Source: Gardnerella coleohominis
Lineage (GTDB): Bacteria > Actinomycetota > Actinomycetes > Actinomycetales > Bifidobacteriaceae
Direction: 5' to 3'
DNA length: 64,000 nucleotides
Assembly: GCF_002896555.1 (NCBI RefSeq)
Contig: NZ_MNLH01000003.1
Span: 1 to 64,000, forward strand
Shown here: piece by piece, positions 34,864 through 42,217 of the stretch
Position numbering within the stretch: position 1 is the stretch's first letter
How the letters are laid out: every line of letters starts with the position of its first letter
Translations under genes and position numbers: made by a program
The notes under the pieces: generated by a model
Told to the model about the DNA's origin: nothing
Databases searched by the model: none
What the model saw: only the letters and a program-made list of their open reading frames with translations

Positions 34864-35856
34864 ATGTTTGAACACGAACGGGATAAAATTTACGCTGTAG
34901 CTAAGCGTAATCAGTGTATACTTGGCGCTTCGTTGTGTTTATTGCTCATTGTTTGGATTGCTGCTTCTTTTGCTATCAAAATATTTTTTGATATGTATTC
35001 GTTAGAAAAAGTACTTGGAAGTTCGCTATACACATTCCTCATATCTGATATTTCGCAATATGCTATTGCTTTGCCGCTAGCTTTGATCGTAATGCATTTT
35101 GTCCCAACTCTACGAGTGAAACAAATGCCTATGAAATTCAAGCATTTTATTGGATTCTTCTGCGTTAGCATTCCAATCATGTTTTTGGGTAATATCATAG
35201 GCGTAGTAATGTCTTCTGCTATTTCTGGTGGAGGCGCGGAAGATCGAGTATCTGATCTCATATCTTCAAGCGATACTTTAGAAACCTTCGTCTTTGTTGT
35301 TATTTTGGCGCCACTTGTAGAAGAGTTTCTGTTTAGAAAACAGCTTATTGACAAGCTTCGCATATACGGAGAAAAACGAGCTATAGTATTTTCTGCTTTA
35401 GCGTTTGCTCTATTCCATACAAATCTATTCCAATTCTTCTACGCATTTGGCTTAGGCTTAGTGTTTGGCTATATGTATATGCGTACTTCGCGACTTCGTT
35501 ACACCATTTTCTTGCATATGATAATTAACTTCCAAGGAAGTATCGTTGCCATGTGGTTGAAAAAGCAGCTGGTTGATGCAAGCGGAAATATGATTGACGT
35601 AGAAAAGATGTCGAGACAGGAATTAGCTAGCCTGCCAACCGGTTTTATTCTAGCTGGAATTTATGGGATGTTTATGATTGCCATGCTTATAGTAGGCGTT
35701 GTTTTGCTTATTCGCTGCCGTAAGTATCTTGTATTCTTTGAATCGCCTAAAGAATTATCTAAAAAAGATGGAATTCGTACGTTGTATGGCAATATCGGAG
35801 TTATAGCATTTCTTGCGATTACAGTATTCATGAGCGTAGTTTCCGTTCTTTTATGA
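34864..35856 (+). CDS. CPBP family intramembrane metalloprotease
   Basis: A 330-residue integral membrane protein with about seven to eight hydrophobic segments and the CPBP (CAAX protease and bacteriocin-processing) motifs EEFLFRK near residue 152 (EExxxR), FHTNLF near 184 and HMIINF near 218. These supply the metal-binding glutamate and histidines. Such proteins process membrane peptides or act in stress or bacteriocin self-protection; the substrate here is unknown. GAGAGGAA precedes the ATG by seven bases. It stands alone between ddl and hom, followed by tandem-repeat DNA. Confidence 0.9.
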   Translation: MFEHERDKIYAVAKRNQCILGASLCLLLIVWIAASFAIKIFFDMYSLEKVLGSSLYTFLISDISQYAIALPLALIVMHFVPTLRVKQMPMKFKHFIGFFCVSIPIMFLGNIIGVVMSSAISGGGAEDRVSDLISSSDTLETFVFVVILAPLVEEFLFRKQLIDKLRIYGEKRAIVFSALAFALFHTNLFQFFYAFGLGLVFGYMYMRTSRLRYTIFLHMIINFQGSIVAMWLKKQLVDASGNMIDVEKMSRQELASLPTGFILAGIYGMFMIAMLIVGVVLLIRCRKYLVFFESPKELSKKDGIRTLYGNIGVIAFLAITVFMSVVSVLL

Positions 35857-35871
35857 GAGATGAGTTTTGTT

Positions 35872-36008
35872 CTTTTGATTGATCGAGACTTTTTGATTGA
35901 TCGAGACTTTTTGCGACTTGGAACTGTTGGATTCTTGTGGTGATGTTGTTCGATGGTTGCTGAATTTAATGAGCGCTGAATTGAATGAGCGCTGAATTGA
36001 ATGAGCGC
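35872..36008 (+). repeat. Two short tandem repeat blocks between the protease gene and hom
   Basis: CTTTTTGATTGATCGAGA occurs twice (35872-35888 and 35889-35906, one base length difference), with a partial third. AATGAGCGCTGAATTG occurs with period 16 at 35968, 35984 and (partial) 36000. No gene is present in 35857-36069. Confidence 0.75.
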
Positions 36009-36069
36009 AACTTGATAATCGTAATTTTATAAGCGCAATTTATAAGTGCAAATTTTAGTAGGGGTTGAT

Positions 36070-37455
36070 ATGACACAAAACAATACGAAAACTATTCGCG
36101 TTGGATTGCTTGGCGCAGGCACGGTTGGTTCGCAAACTGCACGACTTATAGTTGAGCAGAGTGAAGAGCTTGCAGCTAGAATTGGCGCAAATATTGAGCT
36201 TGCAGGAGTTGCATGCTTGCATCCGGAAGAAGTTGACGTTCCTTGGATTAAGCGTGAATTATTAACTACGGATACTGCCTCTTTGTGCGCTCGCGAGGAC
36301 GTTGATATTGTAATCGAGCTTATTGGCGGACTTGAGCCTGCGCATACTTTTGTAAAAAGCGCGCTGAGTCACGGAAAATCTGTTGTGACAGCTAATAAAG
36401 CGCTGCTCGCAAAGTTTGGTCCGGAATTATATGAGTGTGCAGAAAGTCACGGAGTTGACTTGTACTTTGAGGCGGCTGTAGCAGGGGCAATTCCTATTGT
36501 TCGACCGCTTAGAGAGTCACTTATTGGCGATAAAATTACGCAAATTTTCGGAATCGTAAACGGAACTACAAACTATATTCTTGATGAAATGACTGTGCGT
36601 GGACTTGATTTTGACTCGGCTTTGCGCGCGGCTCAAGAAAAGGGATATGCGGAAGCGGATCCAACCGGAGATGTTGAAGGTTTCGACGCTGCGAATAAAG
36701 CTGCTATCTTAGCAACTCTGGCATTCCAAATGCCAGTAAGTATTGACGACGTTTCCGTTGAAGGAATTAGCGCGATTACGGCTGAAGATATTGCGGCAGC
36801 AGGTGCGGAAGATCGTGTAATTAAGCTGCTTGCGGCAGTTGAAAGGCATGATGACGGCGAGTCTAACACAGATGGCGGCGTAAGTGCGGACGCTGGAGTA
36901 AGCGTTAGTGTTTATCCAGCTCTTGTTGGCGCTGAGCATCCTTTGGCATCGGTTCACGGCAGTTTTAATGCTGTGTTTGTTAAAGCTCAGGCTGCCGATG
37001 ACTTGATGTTCTACGGACGCGGTGCCGGCGGCGCTCCAACTGCCAGCGCTGTTGTTGGAGATGTTGTTAGCGCAGCTAGAAATATTGTGCGCGGATGCTC
37101 CGGTTTTGGCGTGCCAATGTACAACAAGTATGTGCCGGCTTCTAGCGAGAAAACTAAAGCAGATTTTGTAATTCGTTGCAACATGGAAGATACTTCTTTG
37201 GCATTGTGCAGCGAAGTTATGGATGTTTTTGCAGATCATGGCGTTGCAGCTGAGCGTTTGGCTTCGGCATGCCAAGCTAAGTATGCGCAAACTAATGGCG
37301 ATTCGGATTGCCCAGAGTGCGGTCTTGGTGGTCCTGGCAGCATGCGTGTGCTTGTGCGCGAATGTTCGGAAGCTGCGGTTCAAGCTATTTGCGAGGATTT
37401 GCGGAAGTTGGACGTTGTGTGCGGAAAGCCTCTAGTTTTGCGCGTTATAAAGTGA
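36070..37455 (+). CDS. hom: Homoserine dehydrogenase
   Basis: Reduces aspartate semialdehyde to homoserine, the branch point to threonine and methionine. The 461-residue protein has the NAD(P) motif GLLGAGTVGSQTA (about 11-23), the catalytic core AAVAGAIPIVRPLRESL and GIVNGTTNYILDEM, the FDSALRAAQEKGYAEADPTGDVEGFDAANKAAI region with the catalytic lysine, and a C-terminal ACT-like domain from about 370. A short Asp/Gly/Ser insertion (about 262-278) sits in the middle domain. Start ATG 36070 with AGGGG seven bases upstream; the frame is open for eight more codons. thrB follows after 19 bases, making a hom-thrB operon. Confidence 0.95.
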   Translation: MTQNNTKTIRVGLLGAGTVGSQTARLIVEQSEELAARIGANIELAGVACLHPEEVDVPWIKRELLTTDTASLCAREDVDIVIELIGGLEPAHTFVKSALSHGKSVVTANKALLAKFGPELYECAESHGVDLYFEAAVAGAIPIVRPLRESLIGDKITQIFGIVNGTTNYILDEMTVRGLDFDSALRAAQEKGYAEADPTGDVEGFDAANKAAILATLAFQMPVSIDDVSVEGISAITAEDIAAAGAEDRVIKLLAAVERHDDGESNTDGGVSADAGVSVSVYPALVGAEHPLASVHGSFNAVFVKAQAADDLMFYGRGAGGAPTASAVVGDVVSAARNIVRGCSGFGVPMYNKYVPASSEKTKADFVIRCNMEDTSLALCSEVMDVFADHGVAAERLASACQAKYAQTNGDSDCPECGLGGPGSMRVLVRECSEAAVQAICEDLRKLDVVCGKPLVLRVIK

Positions 37456-37474
37456 AAAGCGAGAAGGTGATTGT

Positions 37475-38551
37475 GTGAATCCAGTATGTAATAGTGTTTC
37501 CGTGCGCGTTCCTGCAACTAGCGCAAATCTTGGTTCTGGGTTTGATACAGCCGGTATTGCGCTTGATTATGCGGATTCTTTAGTATTTACTCTGGATGAT
37601 AATCAGTCTAAAAATTCGCTTGATTCGCTTGATTATGCTGGAAATGTGCGCGTAATTATTCACGGCGAAGGAGAGGATACTCTTCCAAAAGATGAAACGC
37701 ATCTAGTTGTATCGACTTTTCGCAAAGCTTGCAAAATATTTGGTTTGCCAAACTTACGATTTACGTTAGAAGCGCATAATCAGATTCCGCAAGCGCGCGG
37801 TATGGGTTCGTCTGCAGAAGCGATTGTGGCTGCTGTTGCTGCTGCCTGGGCTTTTGCGCATGAAGGTGATCTTAATCGCGAAGCGATTTTCGAAATCGCT
37901 GCCGCAATTGAAGGCCATCCAGACAATGTTGCTCCTGCTGTTTTTGGCGGGTTGACGATGAGTTGGAAGCTTGATGCTGGAGAAGGCAAAGGCTCTGTGC
38001 GTGTGGCCGGAGATTGTGAAGCTCCTCTTTCTACTGGTTTTCATACTGTACGATACAAAGTTTCGCAAGATATTTCCGTGTCTGTATTTGTTCCTGATTT
38101 TGAGCTTTCTACAGAGCTTGCTAGGCGTGCGCTTCCGGCAAAAGTGCCGTATGGCGACGCAATATTTAACGTGTCGCGAGCTGCAATGCTACCGGTTGCA
38201 TTTGGTGAGTTAAATAGTGATTCTGAAAATAAATTAGGCACAGTAAAATCTGATATTTCGCGAAATGCGCTACTTTTTGCAGCAACTCAAGATGCTCTTC
38301 ATCAAACGTATCGCGCAAATCTTATGAAGGATTCGTGGAAGCTGGTGGAGGCGTTGCGAGAGCATGGTTTTGCGGCAGCGATTTCGGGAGCAGGATCGTG
38401 CGTTGCTGTATTTTATGCAGGAGACGCTGAGTATAAAAAGAGTGCGGCTCAAAAAATCGACGCAATTGCAGAGCCGTGGCTTTCGCGCACAGGCTGGCGC
38501 GTTTTGCATGTGCCGGTTGATTCTAATGGCGTTGCAATAAATCGCGAATGA
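37475..38551 (+). CDS. thrB: Homoserine kinase
   Basis: Phosphorylates homoserine in threonine synthesis. A GHMP-family kinase of 358 residues, starting at GTG 37475 with GAGAAGG upstream. It opens with VRVPATSANLGSGFDTAG and has the GHMP ATP loop QARGMGSSAEAIVAA near 107-121, the GHPDNVAPAVFGGLT motif near 151-165 and the C-terminal AAISGAGSCVAVFY near 305-318. An Asp/Ser-rich insertion of about ten residues lies near 42-52. The last 24 bases of the gene form the start of a 41-bp sequence repeated after the next gene (38943-38983). Confidence 0.95.
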   Translation: MNPVCNSVSVRVPATSANLGSGFDTAGIALDYADSLVFTLDDNQSKNSLDSLDYAGNVRVIIHGEGEDTLPKDETHLVVSTFRKACKIFGLPNLRFTLEAHNQIPQARGMGSSAEAIVAAVAAAWAFAHEGDLNREAIFEIAAAIEGHPDNVAPAVFGGLTMSWKLDAGEGKGSVRVAGDCEAPLSTGFHTVRYKVSQDISVSVFVPDFELSTELARRALPAKVPYGDAIFNVSRAAMLPVAFGELNSDSENKLGTVKSDISRNALLFAATQDALHQTYRANLMKDSWKLVEALREHGFAAAISGAGSCVAVFYAGDAEYKKSAAQKIDAIAEPWLSRTGWRVLHVPVDSNGVAINRE

Positions 38552-38568
38552 TTTGTGCGAAGTTGTAA
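38528..38568 (+). repeat. 41-bp direct repeat, left copy
   Basis: It begins inside the 3' end of thrB (GGCGTTGCAATAA...) and ends at 38568. The same 41 bases recur at 38943-38983 with one mismatch, 415 bp away, so the small gene between them is bracketed. Confidence 0.9.
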
Positions 38569-38607
38569 TGAAGTAGCAAGTCAATAAATTGTGGTACATT
38601 TAACCGG

Positions 38608-38955
38608 GTGTATGAGAATTTAGCTGATGAAAATGTGTCTGCTCCAAATAATCCTCCTGTAATGCAATTTTCTGGCGAAGCAGCTGCAAAAATTATGCAA
38701 ACTTTACTTTCTAAGGATTCGGATGCAACTGAAATATTTGCATCTTTATCTGGACCGGGAAGACCAAATTCGAAAGAAAGGCGCGAAAGCAGTGTTCAAG
38801 AGCGTTTTCGCGTTCCTAAATCGTGGAGTGAATATATTTCTCGCGCTGCTAAGAGAGATGGTATGCCAAATAAAAGCAAGTATTTGCAATCTTTGATTTT
38901 GAGAGATGCTCAGATGCATAATGAACAGTGCCAGCTACAGGCGGCGTTGCAATAA
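38608..38955 (+). CDS. Small protein with ribbon-helix-helix-like C-terminal half
   Basis: A 115-residue protein of unknown function. The start is taken as GTG 38608; no strong ribosome site. The C-terminal half (FRVPKSWSEYISRAAKRDGMPNKSKYLQSLILRDAQ) has the strand-helix-helix spacing of ribbon-helix-helix DNA-binding proteins such as orphan antitoxins or small repressors. The N-terminal half is polar, with a short helix FSGEAAAKIMQTLLSK. It lies between two 41-bp direct repeats and between thrB and the Maf-Nudix gene. No toxin partner is adjacent. The function is a guess from the fold pattern. Confidence 0.6.
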   Translation: MYENLADENVSAPNNPPVMQFSGEAAAKIMQTLLSKDSDATEIFASLSGPGRPNSKERRESSVQERFRVPKSWSEYISRAAKRDGMPNKSKYLQSLILRDAQMHNEQCQLQAALQ

Positions 38956-38983
38956 CTCGCGAATGATTTGTGCGAAGTTGTAA
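38943..38983 (+). repeat. 41-bp direct repeat, right copy
   Basis: Identical to 38528-38568 except one base. It covers the last four codons of the small RHH-like gene and ends 16 bases before the Maf-Nudix start. Confidence 0.9.
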
Positions 38984-38999
38984 AAAGGAAGAGTAAGAT

Positions 39000-40484
39000 A
39001 TGACAGTTTCGTTGATTTTGGCCTCACAGTCTCCAGCGCGTAGAGCGGTTTTGGCGGCGGCTGGCGTGATTCCGGTAATTCACGTAAGCGAAGTGGATGA
39101 GCCGGCTGCTTTGCGTGATGTCGCTAGTGAGCGAGGTACAAGCGTTGAGCAGTTGAGTGCTGAGCAGCGAGTTTCTATTTTGGCTCGTGCAAAAGCTCAA
39201 GCTGTGTACAATGCGTGGAAACTTGTGGCAGATGCGGCGGCGAGTGCTAGTGGCGATTTAGTTGTGGGGTATCCGCTGGAATCTGAATCTGCGGAATCTG
39301 AATCTGCGGAATCTGAATCTTCTGAAACTTCTGAAACTGAATCTTCTGAATCTTCTGAAACTTCTGAATCCTCTAATAATGTTTTAGCAAGCGATTCGCA
39401 ATCAGACGTAACGCATAACGTAGATACGGCGCAAACTCGTGATTTTTCAGGCGTTACTGTTCCTACAAAAACTTTCGATATTCACGATTTTGCGTATAAG
39501 AATAAATCTTCTAATGATTGTAGCGGTGTGCTGATTGTTGGCTGCGATTCTATGTTCCTGCTCGATGGCGAATGCTACGGAAAGCCGCATACTCCAGAAG
39601 TTGCATTTGAACGAATCAAGCAGATGAGCGGAAAAACAGGACAATTGTGGACTGGTCACTGCTTAATCGACGCAAAAACCGGAAAAACTGTTTGCAAAAC
39701 AAGTCATGCAAGCGTAACTTTTGCGCAAATGAGTGACGCGGAAATTCGCGCGTATGTAGCAACTGGAGAGCCTCTGGAAGTTGCAGGATCCTTTACGCTA
39801 GAAGGTTTTGGCGGAGCTTTCATTGAAAGCATTAATGGAGATCCGCACGGTGTTCTTGGAATCAGCTTGCCGCTGCTTAGGCAGATGGTTACCGAGCTTG
39901 GATACGCTTGGCCGGATTTGTGGAATAAGAAAAGCTTGGAAGAAGTTGGCGAAAAGAACGATCCGACTTCCACAGAGGTACCTAAAGAAAATGTGCACCA
40001 GCCGGGAGATGGCTGGGTGCATTGCAATTGTGGTCGCAGACACTGGGGTCATAACGGTGCTGCAGGAGTGCTGCTTGCTAGGAGAGATGCCGAAACTGGT
40101 TGCGTGACGCACGTTGTGATGCAACATCGCGCGCTTTGGAGCGCAGAAGGTGGCACTTGGGGTATCCCTGGTGGCGCAATTTCTGATGGCGAAAGTGCGA
40201 TTGAAGGCGCATTGCGTGAGTCTTTCGAGGAAGCAAATATTACTTCGGGAGATATTGAAGTTGTTGGAGCTTACCGCGAAGATCACGGAAACTGGCGCTA
40301 TACAACGGTTTTTGCGTTTGAAAAGCCAGGGCATAGTGTGGATCCGTGTGCGCATGACGACGAGAGTATGGAAATCAAGTGGGTGCCGATTGACGACGTG
40401 CCTGAGCTGAAGCTGCTTACGGCAATGCGCACGGATTGGCCGTCATTCCGCGCTCGCCTCGATTCGCTCGCTTCTCAAAAGTAG
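39000..40484 (+). CDS. Maf-like nucleotide pyrophosphatase fused to a Nudix hydrolase
   Basis: A 494-residue two-domain protein for nucleotide-pool cleaning. The Maf domain (about 1-310) starts LILASQSPARRAVLAAAG and contains GCDSMFLLDGECYGKPHTPEVAFERI, SHASVTFAQMSDAEIRAYVATGEPLEVAGSFTLEGFGG and GDPHGVLGISLPLL. A Ser/Glu/Thr-rich insertion (about 95-130, repeats of ESAES) is in its middle. The Nudix domain (about 340-485) is preceded by a CNCGRRHWGHNG zinc-ribbon-like stretch, and its Nudix box is GGAISDGESAIEGALRESFEEANI with all key Glu residues. Fusions of this kind occur in bifidobacteria. Substrates (dTTP/UTP-like for Maf, a nucleoside diphosphate derivative for Nudix) are inferred. GGAAGAG precedes the start. 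Confidence 0.9.
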   Translation: MTVSLILASQSPARRAVLAAAGVIPVIHVSEVDEPAALRDVASERGTSVEQLSAEQRVSILARAKAQAVYNAWKLVADAAASASGDLVVGYPLESESAESESAESESSETSETESSESSETSESSNNVLASDSQSDVTHNVDTAQTRDFSGVTVPTKTFDIHDFAYKNKSSNDCSGVLIVGCDSMFLLDGECYGKPHTPEVAFERIKQMSGKTGQLWTGHCLIDAKTGKTVCKTSHASVTFAQMSDAEIRAYVATGEPLEVAGSFTLEGFGGAFIESINGDPHGVLGISLPLLRQMVTELGYAWPDLWNKKSLEEVGEKNDPTSTEVPKENVHQPGDGWVHCNCGRRHWGHNGAAGVLLARRDAETGCVTHVVMQHRALWSAEGGTWGIPGGAISDGESAIEGALRESFEEANITSGDIEVVGAYREDHGNWRYTTVFAFEKPGHSVDPCAHDDESMEIKWVPIDDVPELKLLTAMRTDWPSFRARLDSLASQK

Positions 40485-40486
40485 CA

Positions 40487-40542
40487 TCGCGAAGATAGTT
40501 GTTCGAAGGTAGCGTCGCGAAGATAGTTGCGCAAAGAGATCT
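40487..40542 (+). repeat. 14-bp tandem repeat, four copies (composite element A, left part)
   Basis: Units 40487-40500, 40501-40514, 40515-40528 and 40529-40542 follow the pattern (g/t)CGCGAAGATAGTT with exact period 14. The same unit occurs six times at 43585-43668 and three times at 44984-45025. The repeat begins three bases after the Maf-Nudix stop codon. Confidence 0.85.
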
Positions 40543-40547
40543 GCGGT

Positions 40548-40645
40548 TTGGAAGTAGACTTCCAAATGTGAGCTAGTTTTGCAGAATTTGGAAGTAGACT
40601 TCCAACTTTTGCCATTTTGCACTAAACTTGGAAGTAGACTTCCAA
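40548..40645 (+). repeat. Three perfect 18-bp palindromes at 40-bp spacing (composite element A, right part)
   Basis: TTGGAAGTAGACTTCCAA (8-bp arms, 2-base centre) lies at 40548-40565, 40588-40605 and 40628-40645, start to start exactly 40 bases. The last copy ends 18 bases before the start codon of the ATPase gene, so the set covers its promoter region and leader. Diverged copies lie at 43674 and 43714 (again 40 apart) and a perfect one at 45031. Confidence 0.9.
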
Positions 40646-40663
40646 CTTGCGAAAGGCAAACGT

Positions 40664-41902
40664 ATGTATTCGAGAACTGATTATCTTAATAAGCTTCTTG
40701 CTTTTAAAGACACTGATTTTGTAAAAGTGATAACAGGCGTACGTCGCTGCGGAAAATCGGTAATCCTTAAACAATACATGGATTCTCTTCGCGAGCTTGG
40801 AGTGCCAGACTCGTACATAATATATATAAATCTTGAAAGTTTTGAATATCGCGATGTGCTTACAGATTCCAATCTTATGGATGTTATCTGTTCAAAAATG
40901 CACAGTGGAGAAAATTCGAACAGTGGCAAAAGTCAACTAACAAATGTAAATCAACCAAAAACATACATTTTAATAGACGAAATACAGTTTGTAGATGGTT
41001 GGCAAAAAGCAATTAACGCGCTTAGAGTTAGTTTTAATTGCGATATTGTTATAACAGGATCTAACGCAAAACTTCTTTCTGGCGAGCTTGCCACTAACTT
41101 AAGTGGAAGGTACGTTGAAATACCAGTGTATCCGTTCTCGTTCAAGGAATTTTTGGGAGCGAAGCAAATCGACGTTAATTCTAGGGAAGTAGATCTGGCG
41201 TATAAAGAATATGAACAATATGGCGGATTTCCTAGTGTTGTTCTTGCGGATGAGCCGCTTAGATACACTATTCTTTCCGGCATATATGATTCCATTATTC
41301 TTAACGATATTGCTGCTCGCGCGCAAATAAAAGATAGTTTTACTCTTAAAAGAATAGTTGCATTTTTGGCTGATAATGTTGGTCAGCTAGTTAATGCTTC
41401 CAAAGTTACGAGTCTTTTAAAAAACGAGCGTATAGAAGTTTCGAATCATACTATTTCTAGGTATTTAGAGCTTTTGCAAAATGCTTATCTGTTTTTTGAA
41501 GTTCGCCCGTATGATATTCGAGGTAAAGCATACTTGAGGCAGAATGCAAAGTATTTTATTGTTGACAGTGGTTTGAGGAATCAGGCAGTTAGTCATCGTC
41601 TTGGGAATATGGGTAATCGCTTAGAAAATATTGTATTTTTGGAGTTGCTGCGAAGGGGATATGACGTTGATGTTGCTCGAGTTGAGGGTAGTGAAGTAGA
41701 TTTTATTGCGCGCAAAGGTGATTTGGTTGAATATTATCAGGTTACTCAGCAGTTGCCGGAGAATACGCATGAAACCGATAATCTGCTTAAAATACGCGAT
41801 AATTACGCGAAATTCCTTATTACTGGCAGATATGCTGGTGTTGATTTAATAGATGGGATTCGCGTGAAGTATGTGGTTGATTGGCTTATTGAAAAGTCTT
41901 AA
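40664..41902 (+). CDS. AAA-type ATP-binding protein with DUF4143 C-terminal domain (first)
   Basis: A 412-residue cytosolic protein. N-terminal AAA_14 ATPase: Walker A TGVRRCGKSV near residue 25, Walker B YILIDEIQF near 103, and sensor ITGSNAKLLSGE near 129, with the downstream YPFSFKEFL motif. The C-terminal DUF4143 domain (about 200-360) ends in a nuclease-like DxExxK-type fold segment (GSEVDFIARKGDLVEYYQV). Such proteins are common in anaerobes and bifidobacteria, but their role is unknown; regulation or a defence/TA-like role has been suggested for relatives. Start ATG 40664 follows AAAGG by eight bases. The frame is open upstream through the third palindrome, which I treat as leader. Confidence 0.85.
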   Translation: MYSRTDYLNKLLAFKDTDFVKVITGVRRCGKSVILKQYMDSLRELGVPDSYIIYINLESFEYRDVLTDSNLMDVICSKMHSGENSNSGKSQLTNVNQPKTYILIDEIQFVDGWQKAINALRVSFNCDIVITGSNAKLLSGELATNLSGRYVEIPVYPFSFKEFLGAKQIDVNSREVDLAYKEYEQYGGFPSVVLADEPLRYTILSGIYDSIILNDIAARAQIKDSFTLKRIVAFLADNVGQLVNASKVTSLLKNERIEVSNHTISRYLELLQNAYLFFEVRPYDIRGKAYLRQNAKYFIVDSGLRNQAVSHRLGNMGNRLENIVFLELLRRGYDVDVARVEGSEVDFIARKGDLVEYYQVTQQLPENTHETDNLLKIRDNYAKFLITGRYAGVDLIDGIRVKYVVDWLIEKS

Positions 41903-42217
41903 AGTTTTTTTAAAGTCTTAATAAATGATCGCGACGACCTGCCTTAGTGTTGCGATGTAGTGTGTTTGCCCCGATTTTTTTTTTGCAGCTTACTTAAAAT
42001 CGCGCGATACCCTCAATTTCGTGAAAAATTGCCCTATATTTACCTTTGATTTCGTGAAGATTTAGAGAAATAATACCTTGATTTTCGTGAAAATTTGGCA
42101 TATTTTTACCTTTGATTTCGTGAAAATCTGGCATAAATTGACATTGATTTTCGTGAAATATATACTATAAAACAATAGTATTTTCAACGGTTTTGTGTTA
42201 ATTAAAAGTGGTGTTAT
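41903..42217 (+). promoter_or_regulatory. Intergenic array: five TTTCGTGAA cores exactly 33 bp apart, then an inverted repeat
   Basis: TTTCGTGAA cores begin at 42017, 42050, 42083, 42116 and 42149, each 33 bases apart, in 33-bp units with shared flanks (TTTGGCAT...TTTACC). Directly downstream lies a 7-bp inverted repeat ATACTAT/ATAGTAT (42162-42181) and then the start codon of the second ATPase at 42218. The first 100 bases after the preceding stop hold only a possible small hairpin and a T run (41974-41984). No gene is seen. The array is probably an operator series or structured leader of the ATPase gene. Confidence 0.8.

Noticed and set aside
40548..40645. Regularly spaced palindromes looked at first like a CRISPR array.
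   Set aside because: Repeat 18 bp and spacer 22 bp are too short, the first spacer is itself conserved in the second element, and there are no cas genes.
40628..40663. An extended start for the first ATPase through the third palindrome (TTG at 40628).
   Set aside because: ATG 40664 has a good AAAGG ribosome site and the family N-terminus; the upstream codons are palindrome sequence.
42017..42158. Five 33-bp units considered as a CRISPR array or plasmid-type iterons with a replication initiator.
   Set aside because: The flanks between cores are similar rather than unique, and the adjacent gene is a DUF4143 ATPase, not a Rep protein. An operator-like array is the safer reading.
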